64,000 nucleotides of DNA from Colwellia sp. MB02u-6 (GCF_014077095.1 NZ_JACGVG010000029.1:127625-191624); one strand, 5' to 3'; numbered from the stretch's first letter, positions 38,105 through 46,840 are shown. Made by a program: numbers and translations. Notes: generated from the letters alone by a model not told the origin.

Positions 38105-39247
38105 ATGAAGACTGAACCACGCCTGATACAACTATCTGTTTTTCTGCAAAATTTATCGCAGACGGTGGCTTTGTGGCTGGCTTTATTAACTGGACTTGGT
38201 GTGATGGCCATTCAATATGCCACTTTGTTGCATAGCATAGGGGAAGGGTATTCGCTTTTTACTTTAAGCTTTGCTCAAGGCAGTCAATTCAATCGTCATT
38301 TAACGATTAGTTTGTTACTGAGCATATTGTCTGGGCTGTTGGTCTATCAAGGATTGATATACAGAATTAGAACTCAGCAATTAAAAAACAAAGCCAAGTA
38401 TTTAACAACCTTGTTTCAAAAATTAGCGGGAACTACTCATCGCTTTATTATGGATGCAAATGAGGTGCGTATTGAGGGAATTTCGAGTGATATCTATCAA
38501 CAACGCATTGCTGAAGATTGTGCTCGTTTACAGACAGAAGAGTTGGCGCATTTGGCTCGCTTAAATGCACTGGGAGAAATAGCGTCTGGCATTGCCCACG
38601 AAATTAATCAGCCACTTGCGGCAATCTCTTTATTTGCTCAAGCAGGAAAACGTTTGCTGGCTTGTGGTCAATACGAACGTGTTCCCGAGGTGTTTGACAA
38701 ATTAAGTCAACATGCGCAGCGTGCTGGTGTAATTATTGAGCGTATACAGTCAATGGCTAAGCCACATAATCGGGTCAAAAAATTGGTAGGCTGCTATGAT
38801 TTAATCACTGAGGTTGCTCAACTCGCCCAAGCTGAAGCTCGCTTTTATGATATTAAAATAGAGCTAATTATTGCAAAAAAACTGCCTGGGGTCACAATAG
38901 ATGTAATGCAAATTCAACAAGTTATATTAAACTTGCTGCGCAATGGTATGCAGGCCATGAGTGCAATTAATTGTCGTAATGGTAATGAAATTTTCTTAAA
39001 AGCTAAGATGAATAACCGTAATGAATTAGAAATTGGAATTGTTGACAGTGGCGATGGTATATCAGAGCAAGCTGGAAACAGTTTATTTAAAGCCTTTTCA
39101 ACCACCAAAGAAACGGGCATAGGCATGGGTTTAGTGATCAGCCGAGCGATTATAGAGGCACATAACGGATTGATTAAATTTTTTAATAATAAAAATTGTG
39201 GTGCGACCTTTTATTTTACTTTGCCTACCACTAAGCGAGACAGCTAA
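38105..39247 (+). CDS. Membrane histidine kinase without PAS domain, paralogue of the FixL-like kinase
   Basis: The 380-residue kinase has two membrane helices (about 20-41 and 68-88), no periplasmic or PAS sensor of note, a HisKA domain with H165 in IASGIAHEINQPLAAISLF and a HATPase domain (GIGMGLVISRAIIEAH). The kinase core closely follows that of the FixL-like protein at 23.7 kb: both have the QIQQVxLNLLRNGMxAM block and the GIG/GMG glycine box. The ATG at 38105 is chosen; an in-frame ATG at 38030 lacks a ribosome-binding site and adds a segment unlike the family. It is one base from the FixJ-type gene, so they form an operon. It may sense through its membrane helices. Confidence 0.88.
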   Translation: MKTEPRLIQLSVFLQNLSQTVALWLALLTGLGVMAIQYATLLHSIGEGYSLFTLSFAQGSQFNRHLTISLLLSILSGLLVYQGLIYRIRTQQLKNKAKYLTTLFQKLAGTTHRFIMDANEVRIEGISSDIYQQRIAEDCARLQTEELAHLARLNALGEIASGIAHEINQPLAAISLFAQAGKRLLACGQYERVPEVFDKLSQHAQRAGVIIERIQSMAKPHNRVKKLVGCYDLITEVAQLAQAEARFYDIKIELIIAKKLPGVTIDVMQIQQVILNLLRNGMQAMSAINCRNGNEIFLKAKMNNRNELEIGIVDSGDGISEQAGNSLFKAFSTTKETGIGMGLVISRAIIEAHNGLIKFFNNKNCGATFYFTLPTTKRDS

Positions 39248-39248
39248 T

Positions 39249-39869
39249 ATGCAAGTAGAACAAATAGTGTATGTTGTTGACGACGATGAAGGGATTCGAG
39301 AAGGCTTAAGCCTGTTATTAGAAACTACTGGGCAATTAGTTAAATCATACAGCAATGCGGCTGACTTTTTAGATGACTACGACAAGACAATGCGCGGTTG
39401 TCTTATTCTAGATATACGCATGCCGCGTATGACCGGTTTAGACTTACAAAAACAACTGAACAATTATGGCGCTTCGCTACCCATCATTTTTATTACCGGT
39501 CATGGCGATATTCCTATGGCGGTTGAGGCTATGCGCCAAGGCGCGCTCGACTTTATCCGCAAACCCTTCAGAGAGCAAGACTTACTCGACAGAATTAATC
39601 AAGCCCTTTTGATTGATGCTAGTAGGAGTAAGCAACAACATGATCGTAGCATGACACTAAGAAAATTGGCCTTACTGTCTGAACGCGAACGGCAAATCTT
39701 TGAGCGTGTGGCAAAAGGAGAAATGAACAAAGTTATTGGCCATAACCTTGGCATAAGTGAAAGGACAGTTGAAGTACACCGCTCACAAGTCATGAAAAAA
39801 CTTGAGGTCAAAACTTTAGCAGAACTTGTACGCTTTAAACTGCAAGAAGAAATATCGACACTCAGTTAA
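39249..39869 (+). CDS. FixJ/TodT-type response regulator
   Basis: A 206-residue regulator with a receiver domain (acidic pocket D11-D12-D13, phosphoacceptor D55 in LILDIRMPRMTG, conserved KPF near 107) and a LuxR-type HTH (LSEREREQIFERVAKG is close; GISERTVEVHRSQVMKKL is the recognition region). The family activates targets such as fixK under low oxygen. Start ATG 39249 directly follows the kinase stop. As the only response regulator in the window it is the probable partner of both kinases. Confidence 0.92.
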   Translation: MQVEQIVYVVDDDEGIREGLSLLLETTGQLVKSYSNAADFLDDYDKTMRGCLILDIRMPRMTGLDLQKQLNNYGASLPIIFITGHGDIPMAVEAMRQGALDFIRKPFREQDLLDRINQALLIDASRSKQQHDRSMTLRKLALLSERERQIFERVAKGEMNKVIGHNLGISERTVEVHRSQVMKKLEVKTLAELVRFKLQEEISTLS

Positions 39870-40172
39870 CTCATCATTTTTTTTTAACCAGATAACTCAT
39901 GAAGTAAAGCGAGTATATTTCAAAAATAATTTGGTTAATTTTTCTTTGTTATGATTCCATTGTTAATGGCGATTTTCTGAGGTCATCGCTTGTTTAAAGA
40001 CCCTAAGTTATTATTTCATCATTTTTCTTAGCAGGGCATTATTTTTTTTGTGCTAGATAAATTTATTGTTACCCGATGTTTTAGTTTTAGCACTTTATAT
40101 CTATCTTTAAAGGATAAACTTTACTAACTGTGTTGATTTTTAGTTTATCAGTTATAGGTAAACCAATAGGGA
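39870..40172. other. 303-bp intergenic region, nothing recognised
   Basis: A run of eight to nine T residues at about 39876-39885 follows the response-regulator stop but without a clear GC stem. No ORF or FNR box. Confidence 0.4.
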
Positions 40173-41168
40173 ATGCTTATGTTTCAAGTATTTACAGATT
40201 TAGCTTCGTGGTTAGTTGTTGATATATTCGGCCTGTCAAAAGCAACAAAGTTAGGCGACGCATTGCATTTTTTTATTGAAGATACCACTAAGATTTTTTT
40301 TCTGTTACTCGTGATGATTTACGCTATTGCCTTGTTAAGAGCGTCAATGAATATCGAACGTGTTCGTGATTATTTAGCCGATAAACATAAAGGTGTTGGT
40401 TATTTATTAGGCTCAAGTTTTGGCGCAATAACACCATTTTGCTCTTGTTCAAGCATTCCGGTATTTTTAGGTTTCACTTCTGCGGGTATTCCTGTGGGAA
40501 TAACTATGTCATTCCTCATTACATCACCGCTGATTAATGAAGTAGCCGTATTATTGTTATTGAGTTTATTAGGCTGGAAGTTTACGGTGCTTTACGTTGT
40601 TGTGGGTATGTCGGTAGGTATTTTAGGTGGCGTTTTTCTTGATGCAATCAAAGCTGAACGTTGGTTGCAATCTTTTGCTGCAAAAGCTTTAGCACAAGGC
40701 AAAAACACTTCTTCAGAGAAAGCTAAACGAACAGCAGCTTTATCCCTAAAAGAAAGACATGCTTTTGCCAAACAAGAAATGTTAGAAATATTCTCTCGCG
40801 TATGGAAATGGGTCATCATAGGTGTGGGTTTAGGATCTGCTTTACATGGTTTTGTGCCTGATGGTTGGATTCAAGCTCATTTAGGTGATGGTCAGTGGTG
40901 GTCGGTTCCTGCTGCGGTATTACTTGGCATCCCGTTATATTCTAATGCCACTGGCGTTATTCCTGTTATGGAAGGTTTAATTAAGCAAGGGTTGCCTATT
41001 GGTACAACACTCGCCTTTTGTATGAGCACTGTTGCGGCAAGTTTTCCTGAGTTTATTTTGTTAAAGCAAGTAATGCAGTGGCGCTTATTAGCCGTGATTT
41101 TTGTGCTATTACTTATCGCCTTTACATTAATTGGTTGGATTTTTAATTTTTTAACACCGTTTATTTAA
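40173..41168 (+). CDS. Putative permease (DUF318/ArsP-like)
   Basis: The 331-residue membrane protein has about eight helices and the cysteine-rich PFCSCSSIPVFLGFTSAGIP segment typical of the DUF318/ArsP-YraQ permeases. Helix 8 segment PLYSNATGVIPVMEGLIKQG is a second conserved block. Some members export organoarsenicals; others are linked to redox or metal stress and their substrate is unknown. ATG 40179 is an alternative start. It is followed 51 bp later by a thioredoxin-like gene, a pairing seen in many bacteria. Confidence 0.88.
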   Translation: MLMFQVFTDLASWLVVDIFGLSKATKLGDALHFFIEDTTKIFFLLLVMIYAIALLRASMNIERVRDYLADKHKGVGYLLGSSFGAITPFCSCSSIPVFLGFTSAGIPVGITMSFLITSPLINEVAVLLLLSLLGWKFTVLYVVVGMSVGILGGVFLDAIKAERWLQSFAAKALAQGKNTSSEKAKRTAALSLKERHAFAKQEMLEIFSRVWKWVIIGVGLGSALHGFVPDGWIQAHLGDGQWWSVPAAVLLGIPLYSNATGVIPVMEGLIKQGLPIGTTLAFCMSTVAASFPEFILLKQVMQWRLLAVIFVLLLIAFTLIGWIFNFLTPFI

Positions 41169-41185
41169 GCGTTGAATTTCAACGC
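41169..41185. repeat. 17-bp perfect palindrome between permease and thioredoxin-like gene
   Basis: GCGTTGAA (41169-41176), one base, TTCAACGC (41178-41185). No T-run follows, so it may be an attenuating or mRNA-stabilising hairpin. Confidence 0.4.
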
Positions 41186-41219
41186 GTTATTTTAGGTCTA
41201 CATTAAAGAGGAAACGCTA

Positions 41220-41456
41220 ATGAAAGAAATAAAAGTACTAGGTACGGGTTGTGCTAAATGTATTAAAACAGTAGAAATAATTTCAAAAATAGCCAGTGAA
41301 CTTAATATAGATATCCAAATAAATAAAGTGACTGATCCCGAAATAATTATGGCTTATGGCGTAATGAGTACACCGGCCATAATTATTGATGAAATAAATG
41401 TGCACAGTGGCTCTATTCCCCATCGTCAAGATATCGAATTATGGTTACAAAAATAG
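41220..41456 (+). CDS. Thioredoxin-like small redox protein
   Basis: A 78-residue single thioredoxin fold of the MTH895/'redox-active disulfide protein 2' family. It has C11-A-K-C14 in the active loop and the cis-Pro STPAIIID. It has no signal peptide. It lies after the permease on the same strand, with a GAGGAAA ribosome-binding site. In such pairs it is presumed to deliver electrons to the cysteines of the permease or to a bound metal/metalloid substrate. Confidence 0.88.
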   Translation: MKEIKVLGTGCAKCIKTVEIISKIASELNIDIQINKVTDPEIIMAYGVMSTPAIIIDEINVHSGSIPHRQDIELWLQK

Positions 41457-41572
41457 TGCAGGTGACATTGCATAGCTCAGTATTTGTTACGGTAATTACT
41501 GAGCTATGATCAAAGATGCTAAGTTTATACTCGACTGTTATATGTGTTTAGACACCTGCCGTTCAGCAGCCT

Positions 41573-41833
41573 TTATAAATAACTAACCTGTTTTAAAGTG
41601 AGTGCCAGCTGTGCACCAATTAGTAAGACAGTTAACATTTTGATGTTTTTATAAACTATAAAATTAATTATCAGTGGAATTAGTTTTAACTTTTGAGTCA
41701 GATTAGTTGTCTTTCGGTAGCATGCCTTTGTAATCAAGAGATAGTTTGTATTCTTAGCTATTGCAGTATGATTTTTAAGACAGGTTAGAATATTATTTGC
41801 CTCTGCAGAGGTTATATTTATTATCTTAGCCAT
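41573..41833 (-). CDS. Small ORF beside the SOS box, doubtful
   Basis: An 86-codon frame starting 19 bp from the LexA box. The N-terminal half is polar (MAKIINITSAEANNILTC) and the C-terminal half hydrophobic. No family is recognised and the ribosome-binding site is weak. It could be an SOS-induced membrane peptide or a chance frame. Confidence 0.25.
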   Translation of the reverse strand: MAKIINITSAEANNILTCLKNHTAIAKNTNYLLITKACYRKTTNLTQKLKLIPLIINFIVYKNIKMLTVLLIGAQLALTLKQVSYL

Positions 41834-41853
41834 AATTAAATTTTACCCAGATA

Positions 41854-41869
41854 CTGTTTATTTATACAG
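41854..41869. promoter_or_regulatory. LexA (SOS) box
   Basis: CTGT-TTATTTAT-ACAG is a perfect match to the gammaproteobacterial LexA consensus CTGT-N8-ACAG with AT-only centre. It lies 50-65 bp upstream of the Tus-like gene and 20-35 bp from the start of the doubtful small ORF on the other strand. Confidence 0.7.
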
Positions 41870-41919
41870 TGTATTTTGGTAATATCATTTAAACCTTATT
41901 TAGCTCATCTCAAGTGACC

Positions 41920-42849
41920 ATGACAAAACAAAAAATCAGCTTTGAACAACGTTATGATGAAATAGGCCAAAGCCTTAAAAGCTATTTTGCTACTTTAGAC
42001 CTAGCACAAAAAACCTTTGTAAATTACTGCAAATTTAATGGCCGATTATTATTTATAGAAGAACAAAGGTTCAACGAAAAAGAGCAGGGGTTTTCAGAAC
42101 AATATAAAATAGTGACAGCCTTACAAAAAGTTCTTGCTTTAGAGTATAACGATGCACCCAGTTCTTATGCGTTGCCGGGTAGTACGGAAACTTTTCACGC
42201 GGTTATTGCACTGCCAACAGAATGTGCAGAAACCATTATGGATATCAATGAGACAAAGCATCTTATTGGTGAGTTACTAGCTTCAACAGTTGACGCTAGA
42301 ACAAAAGTTGATGGCAATTGGATACCGATGAATAAAGAATTATTGCGCGCTATTGGCAGACCTAGAGCCAATATTAAACAAGTTAAACGTCGTTTGAATG
42401 TGCATAAACAGCAATATAGCCGTATTTCATACAGTGGCACTTGGCAACGGCCAAACTATCGTAAAACATACGAAGATGTTAAAGCCTTATTATCTCAATT
42501 TACTTCAGAGCAAGCTAAATATGACCGAGAAACTTTGGATAAATATAAACACCTTAAAAGCTTCGCGTTATATTACGATAAACATTACAGCTCAATGGAC
42601 GGTAACTTTAAACTAAATGAACCAGTCATAGTAAAGCATAAAGATGGCAGTGAATCAGAAAAAAGTATTTTGACACAAAAGATTTCATCTCCTATTTATC
42701 TATTGTGTGAAGGTGATGTCAAAGATGTCGATGTTGAGGTTCGCTATAAAATTAAAGAAAATAAAAATACCCGTAGCTCGTTTAAAGTGGTGATTGAAGA
42801 AAAGCCTATTCTTAAGTCAGTGCCGGTTTATTTATATCATGAGGAATAA
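41920..42849 (+). CDS. Tus-like replication-terminus binding protein
   Basis: The 309-residue protein resembles Tus of E. coli (309 residues) over its length. Shared features are the RYD-x6-L start, LPG near residue 87, the block with RRLNV followed by SYSGTWQRPNYRKTYEDVKA (Tus has YRTLTV then RFGW...NKHIIKNLHRDEVLA), the EPVIVK and SPIYLL segments (Tus RPVKV and TPLIAL) and the closing VPVYLYHEE (Tus PRLHLYVAD). Tus binds Ter sites and blocks forks from one side. Identity is low and I judged this by eye. GTG 41914 is an alternative start. Its SOS box is unexpected for a Tus protein. Confidence 0.65.
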   Translation: MTKQKISFEQRYDEIGQSLKSYFATLDLAQKTFVNYCKFNGRLLFIEEQRFNEKEQGFSEQYKIVTALQKVLALEYNDAPSSYALPGSTETFHAVIALPTECAETIMDINETKHLIGELLASTVDARTKVDGNWIPMNKELLRAIGRPRANIKQVKRRLNVHKQQYSRISYSGTWQRPNYRKTYEDVKALLSQFTSEQAKYDRETLDKYKHLKSFALYYDKHYSSMDGNFKLNEPVIVKHKDGSESEKSILTQKISSPIYLLCEGDVKDVDVEVRYKIKENKNTRSSFKVVIEEKPILKSVPVYLYHEE

Positions 42850-43081
42850 CTGATTAAAGGTTGATTGATTTTATTAGTACTCAACAACTACTCTGATGAC
42901 TAAAGGTTATAATGAGCATCTAAAAGCGATATAAATAATTTTTATGATTAGGGTTAGAACAAAAGAATATATTTTTTAACGTGATGTTACACAAACACTG
43001 TGACCATCTAGCTTGAAAAACATATAGAATCAACACACAACACGAACCTTACAGGTCTGAATAAAGTCAAAGCAACCCAAA

Positions 43082-43277
43082 TTTAAACCTAAGCCGAAAG
43101 AAAGGGGGCTAAATTCTACGCGAAGTTCTACCGAGCATGTTGAAACGTCAGTTCACGCGGACAATTACTGAGTCACCGACAAAGCTACTTCGTTTAGTTA
43201 GCAACAACTTTTTTGGTTAAGTGCGGTGGTTCAGCAAGCGCCCATTCTTTTATCATATCTTTCGGCTTAGGTTTAAA
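43082..43277. mobile_element. 196-bp element with 20-bp perfect terminal inverted repeats (MITE-like)
   Basis: The left end TTTAAACCTAAGCCGAAAGA (43082-43101) is exactly repeated in inverse at 43258-43277. The interior is less AT-rich than its surroundings. It has no transposase. On the minus strand a 20-codon frame (MIKEWALAEPP...) begins just inside the right repeat and ends in TAA. This looks like a non-autonomous transposable element; other copies would have to be sought elsewhere in the genome. Confidence 0.5.
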
Positions 43278-43739
43278 GTGGACGATTTTTTATAATATAC
43301 ATAAGGTTGTCAAGGGCTATAAGCCAATTTAAATGAGTTATTTAGGTAAATGTTGATCGATATATCCCTTATAGTATCTTGGTACTGTAGCGAAGAGACA
43401 TCACGTAAAGAAAGTGAATTTTTGGTAACGAATGTTGATATATTAAAATAGAATTTTTTATGCTTATGAATATCATAAGCATAAATATTGGTTGAGAACA
43501 GAGAAGTGCTTATGTAATGGATGAAGCTTAAAAAGGGTGCTTAGTGCCATATTTTTTATGGTGTTCAATAATATTAATTTTATCTTTTAAACTAAATGCA
43601 AAAAGAAATATAATTGATCACTGATATTATTTAAACATGAAAATGACATCATCAACAGAGATGATGTTTAAATACATAAATACATATTGGATTAGTAAAT
43701 TAATACCTGATTAAAACAACATTTGCAATGGAACCCTGA

Positions 43740-44193
43740 TGTACAAAAGACAGTTAAAAAGCATGAGCAGGAATCCTCAATAGGTAATTTCATCTACTAT
43801 GAAGTAACGGTAAAACCAGAGCGATTAACTACCATATTGAAGATGTAGCAGCTAAAGCGATACAAAGACATAAGCCTGGTATTCATAGAAAGACCTCGTC
43901 GCCTAAAAATAATCTTGTATTAATACATCTGGTAACAGAAATTCGTGTATTTATATTTCAACGATTAGGCTTAGTACCTTCAAGTAGGCCCACACAGCGA
44001 ATTCCAAACATTTCAAAACCAAGTATTCCTTATTAGAAAGCTATTTTTTTAGTACCGATGCATGATTTTAGTGTGACGTCAGGCAGTATTGCAGCTAAAT
44101 AACATCTCGCGCAGAAGCCGAGTATTACTTCCAAACATAAAAATAGATGGTGATAGAGACGGTGTTCCTTGTGAAAACGAGACACTATTTTAA
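43740..44193 (+). pseudogene. Decayed gene with Excalibur-type calcium-binding end
   Basis: A frame at 43818-44036 encodes RAINYHIEDVAAKAIQRHKP, GIHRKTSSPKNN and a hydrophobic segment. This resembles the part after the cold-shock domain in cold-shock/DUF1294-like proteins. At 44102-44137 TSRAEAEYYFQT, and in another frame at 44143-44193 IDGDRDGVPCENETLF, reconstruct an Excalibur domain (EAxxYL, DGDxDGxPCE). Two frame breaks separate the parts. Confidence 0.45.
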
Positions 44194-44436
44194 TCTCATC
44201 ATGGATAAGAAGGAGCAACACCAAAATTACTTGGCTTTTCATAGAGAAAGTAGGTTTAAACAATTTTTTGTTAAGATATTTTGTAATAAAAAAAGTTGAT
44301 GAAAAATTAATTTAATTATAACTTATAAAAGGTTCGGTACAATAATGCGAAAATTAACTTAACCGAGAAGCATGAAAAGGTTTTTTTGCTGTTGCTTGGG
44401 CGATTACAGATACGGAAGTTTAAACGCAATATATGA

Positions 44437-44607
44437 ATTATCACAGAAGGCAGTTATTCATTATTTGTAGTTTTAGATGACGGCAATACAGAAGGCTTGA
44501 TATCGGTAGAATGCCATGACACGAAATCATTCAAAACATCTTTTAGTGAAATAGGCTTATTTGGTAATCAAATTACATCAGTAAACGTGATGCTACGTCA
44601 AAAGTAA
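44437..44607 (+). pseudogene. Decayed ORF fragment, family unknown
   Basis: An open stretch without a start codon encodes IITEGSYSLFVVLDDGNTEG, then LISVECHDTKSFKTSFSEIG and LRQK before TAA. The composition is protein-like (beta-strand pattern), while the frame upstream is broken by stops. Family not recognised. Confidence 0.35.
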
Positions 44608-44828
44608 TGAGGTAAGCCTCACAATAAAACATTTCATGCACGTAGCGCACGCTCAAAAATAGTGGTAATTATTATAGGGAATACAAAGCCGCTAATTCAA
44701 ATGTGAATCAGCGTTATATTGGTAAATCCGTTTTACTTAAAACATAAAATGTTAAAGCAGGCCACTAAAAATATGTGAATACGTTTGCAAGCATTGACTG
44801 GAATGTTCAAATAGTATGTTTAGTTTAA

Positions 44829-44906
44829 GAGGTGATTACAGGGCAATAGGACTGCCCTGTAATCACCTCCACTATGTCCGATACTCTATAATATTGGACA
44901 TAGTGG
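44829..44906. promoter_or_regulatory. Two adjoining hairpins upstream of the tyrosine recombinase
   Basis: A 17-bp perfect stem (44829-44845 with 44853-44869, loop ATAGGAC) is followed at once by an 11-bp perfect stem, CCACTATGTCC (44869-44879) with GGACATAGTGG (44896-44906). The loop of the second contains TATAAT (44886-44891). They end 48 bp before the recombinase start. No T-run follows. They may be operators, a cruciform or a recombination site. Confidence 0.5.
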
Positions 44907-44954
44907 GGTAGTTCATTTATAGTGGCTTCACGTAGTATTTTATTGAGCTAGCTA

Positions 44955-46262
44955 ATGTCTGTATTGAAAAATCGACCTGAGCCATTATTTCCAACTTACC
45001 CTGAGTTATGTGAATTTACCTTTGAAGATTATCCAACCGTTAAAACTTTATTAACACCCGACATTGCATTGGACTCTGAATTAGACTCTAAGTCTATTTC
45101 TGTGTCTGAAATAGAATCTGGACCTCAAGTATGGTGGTTAGAACATTGGCATTGGGGAAAAGATTTTTTAGCCTACACAGGTCGAAATAAATCTGCCCAT
45201 ACTTACGATCGTTTTCGCAATGAAATTGAAAAGTTTCTGCTCTGGAGTTTCTTTATAAACAAAACCCCCATAGACAGATTAAGAAAAACTGACATCTTAC
45301 AATATGCTGATTTTTGTTGGAAACCACCCGTAACCTGGATTGGTACCAGCAATCAAGAACGCTTCAAATTAGCTAACGGCTATTTTGTCATTAATGAGCA
45401 TTGGCAACCTTTTAAAATTCAAGCAGCAAAAAGTCAAGTTATTAAAGATGTTGATAAGAAGAAATATCGTCCGTCTCAACAAACATTAACTTCTTCATTC
45501 ACTGCTATTATTGTTTTCTACAACTACTTAATGGCTGAAGAACTTTGCTACGGTAACCCTGCACAAATTGCTAAAAAAGACTGCAAACATTTCATTAATG
45601 ACGTTCAAGTTAAAGAAGTTAAACGCTTAACCAATAGTCAGTGGCAATATTTGCTGGATACTGCCACTGATATGGCAGACGAAAACCAGTCTTGTGAGCG
45701 AAACTTATTCGTTATTGCCGCATTAAAAACCCTATTCCTAAGGGTATCAGAGCTTAGTGATCGTGAATTTTGGTCACCTATAATGGGGCATTTTTGGCAA
45801 GACGAAGATGAAAACTGGTGGTTTAAGGTATTTGGTAAAGGCCGTAAGCTTCGTGATACGACAGTACCGCCCGACTTTATGAGTTTTCTAAGCCGGTATC
45901 GATTGTCTCGCGGACTTTCTCAACTCCCGGCGAATGGTGAAAATACCGTTTTAGTTGAAAAAATACGCGGGCAAGGAGGCATGAGTTCTCGTCATTTAAG
46001 GCGTATTGTACAGGAAGTTTTTGACTTGGCTTATCAAAACATGAAGCAAGTTGAAGGTGAAAACCGAGCGCTAAAACTTAAAGAAGCTTCTACCCACTGG
46101 TTGAGGCATACAGGTGCGAGTATGGAAATTGAAAGAGGTCGCGCCTTAAAGGATCTTTCAGAAGATCTTGGTCATGCTAGCATGGCAACTACAGATACTG
46201 TTTATGTCCAAACCGAAAACAAAAAACGTGCTGAAAGTGGCAAACGCCGAAAAGTTGATTAA
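44955..46262 (+). CDS. Tyrosine recombinase/site-specific integrase
   Basis: The 435-residue protein has a SAM-like core-binding domain (about 70-215) and a catalytic domain with R263 (LFLRVSELSD), a beta-hairpin Lys in FGKGRKLRD, H381-x-x-R384 (THWLRHTG), H407 (LGHASMATT) and the nucleophile Y417 (DTVYVQ). All catalytic residues are present. The N-terminal 70 residues are an acidic extension not seen in XerC/D. It is not an IntI: the IntI-specific insertion is not evident. It stands alone between decayed genes, with paired hairpins in front, so it may be the last live gene of a mobile element. Its target site is unknown. Confidence 0.9.
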   Translation: MSVLKNRPEPLFPTYPELCEFTFEDYPTVKTLLTPDIALDSELDSKSISVSEIESGPQVWWLEHWHWGKDFLAYTGRNKSAHTYDRFRNEIEKFLLWSFFINKTPIDRLRKTDILQYADFCWKPPVTWIGTSNQERFKLANGYFVINEHWQPFKIQAAKSQVIKDVDKKKYRPSQQTLTSSFTAIIVFYNYLMAEELCYGNPAQIAKKDCKHFINDVQVKEVKRLTNSQWQYLLDTATDMADENQSCERNLFVIAALKTLFLRVSELSDREFWSPIMGHFWQDEDENWWFKVFGKGRKLRDTTVPPDFMSFLSRYRLSRGLSQLPANGENTVLVEKIRGQGGMSSRHLRRIVQEVFDLAYQNMKQVEGENRALKLKEASTHWLRHTGASMEIERGRALKDLSEDLGHASMATTDTVYVQTENKKRAESGKRRKVD

Positions 46263-46840
46263 TCTCAGAATCTAAAATATCAAAATAACTTACAACGAAT
46301 AAACATCAGGGCAAACAATGACAGTTGCCCTGCTGTCACAGAGATAAATTTGTTTAAAACAGCTTTGCCATTGCTCGATATCACCACTGATAAAGTTGTC
46401 TTGCTAAATTTTTTGGACATGATAACAGCTGTCTTCTCCAAGTAACATCAGATGCAATATTTTGACTTCACTGCCATTTTTTTTTACAATTTGTCGGCGA
46501 TATTTCGCTTAGATATAGCTCATTAGGCAAATATTCTAGTGTTAGTGTTGTAAACTCTACACAGGCGTCATAACCAAGATGGTCTATAACTTAGCGAAAG
46601 TAAGCTATTTTTTATCTTTCGGTGCAGTAACACTGATAACGTAAGCATCTTTAAAGCCATGAATGGGATGTTGCCACATTCTAGCATGGTAATTTTCTTT
46701 ATTTTCAATCCGAAAATATAATATGCCTGGTTATTATTTCACTGGTCGCAATCAATATAAAATTTTAATAAAAAAACTAGTATGTTATTAACTTTAAGCA
46801 TAACGTATCAACCGTATAATTTATAAATATTGGAGCAGGT
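46263..46840. other. 578-bp gap with a decayed minus-strand ORF
   Basis: Protein-like stretches occur on the minus strand in shifting frames: FRIENKENYHARMWQHPIHG then KDAYVISVTAPKDKK and TAG (46715-46605), and ACVEFTTLTLEYLPNELYL then SEISPTNCKKKWQ (about 46575-46465). They look like parts of one broken gene, not recognised. The upstream region of the GST gene is at the right end. Confidence 0.4.

Larger units (their letters stand above)
42850..44954. other. 2.1-kb accessory region without an intact gene
   Basis: Contains the inverted-repeat element at 43082-43277, decayed genes at 43740-44193 and 44437-44607, and two hairpins at 44829-44906. The minus-strand frame at 44033-44263 is antisense to a remnant and is not called. 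Nothing was recognised at 42850-43080 or 43280-43735. Confidence 0.5.

Noticed and set aside
43190-43215. GTTTAGTTAGCAACAAC as an attC or Ter core
   Set aside because: It lies inside the inverted-repeat element and has no partner R'' box; the Ter match needs an extra base.
44033-44263. 76-codon minus-strand ORF
   Set aside because: Antisense to the Excalibur remnant, which explains the open frame better.
44955-46262. Tyrosine recombinase as the missing integron integrase
   Set aside because: No IntI-specific patch seen, 12 kb from the cassettes and separated by housekeeping genes.
46539-46556. TTAGTGTTGTAAACTCTA as a Ter site for the Tus-like protein
   Set aside because: It differs from the E. 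coli Ter core by an inserted base and lies inside a decayed coding stretch; one loose match in a 64-kb AT-rich window is expected by chance.
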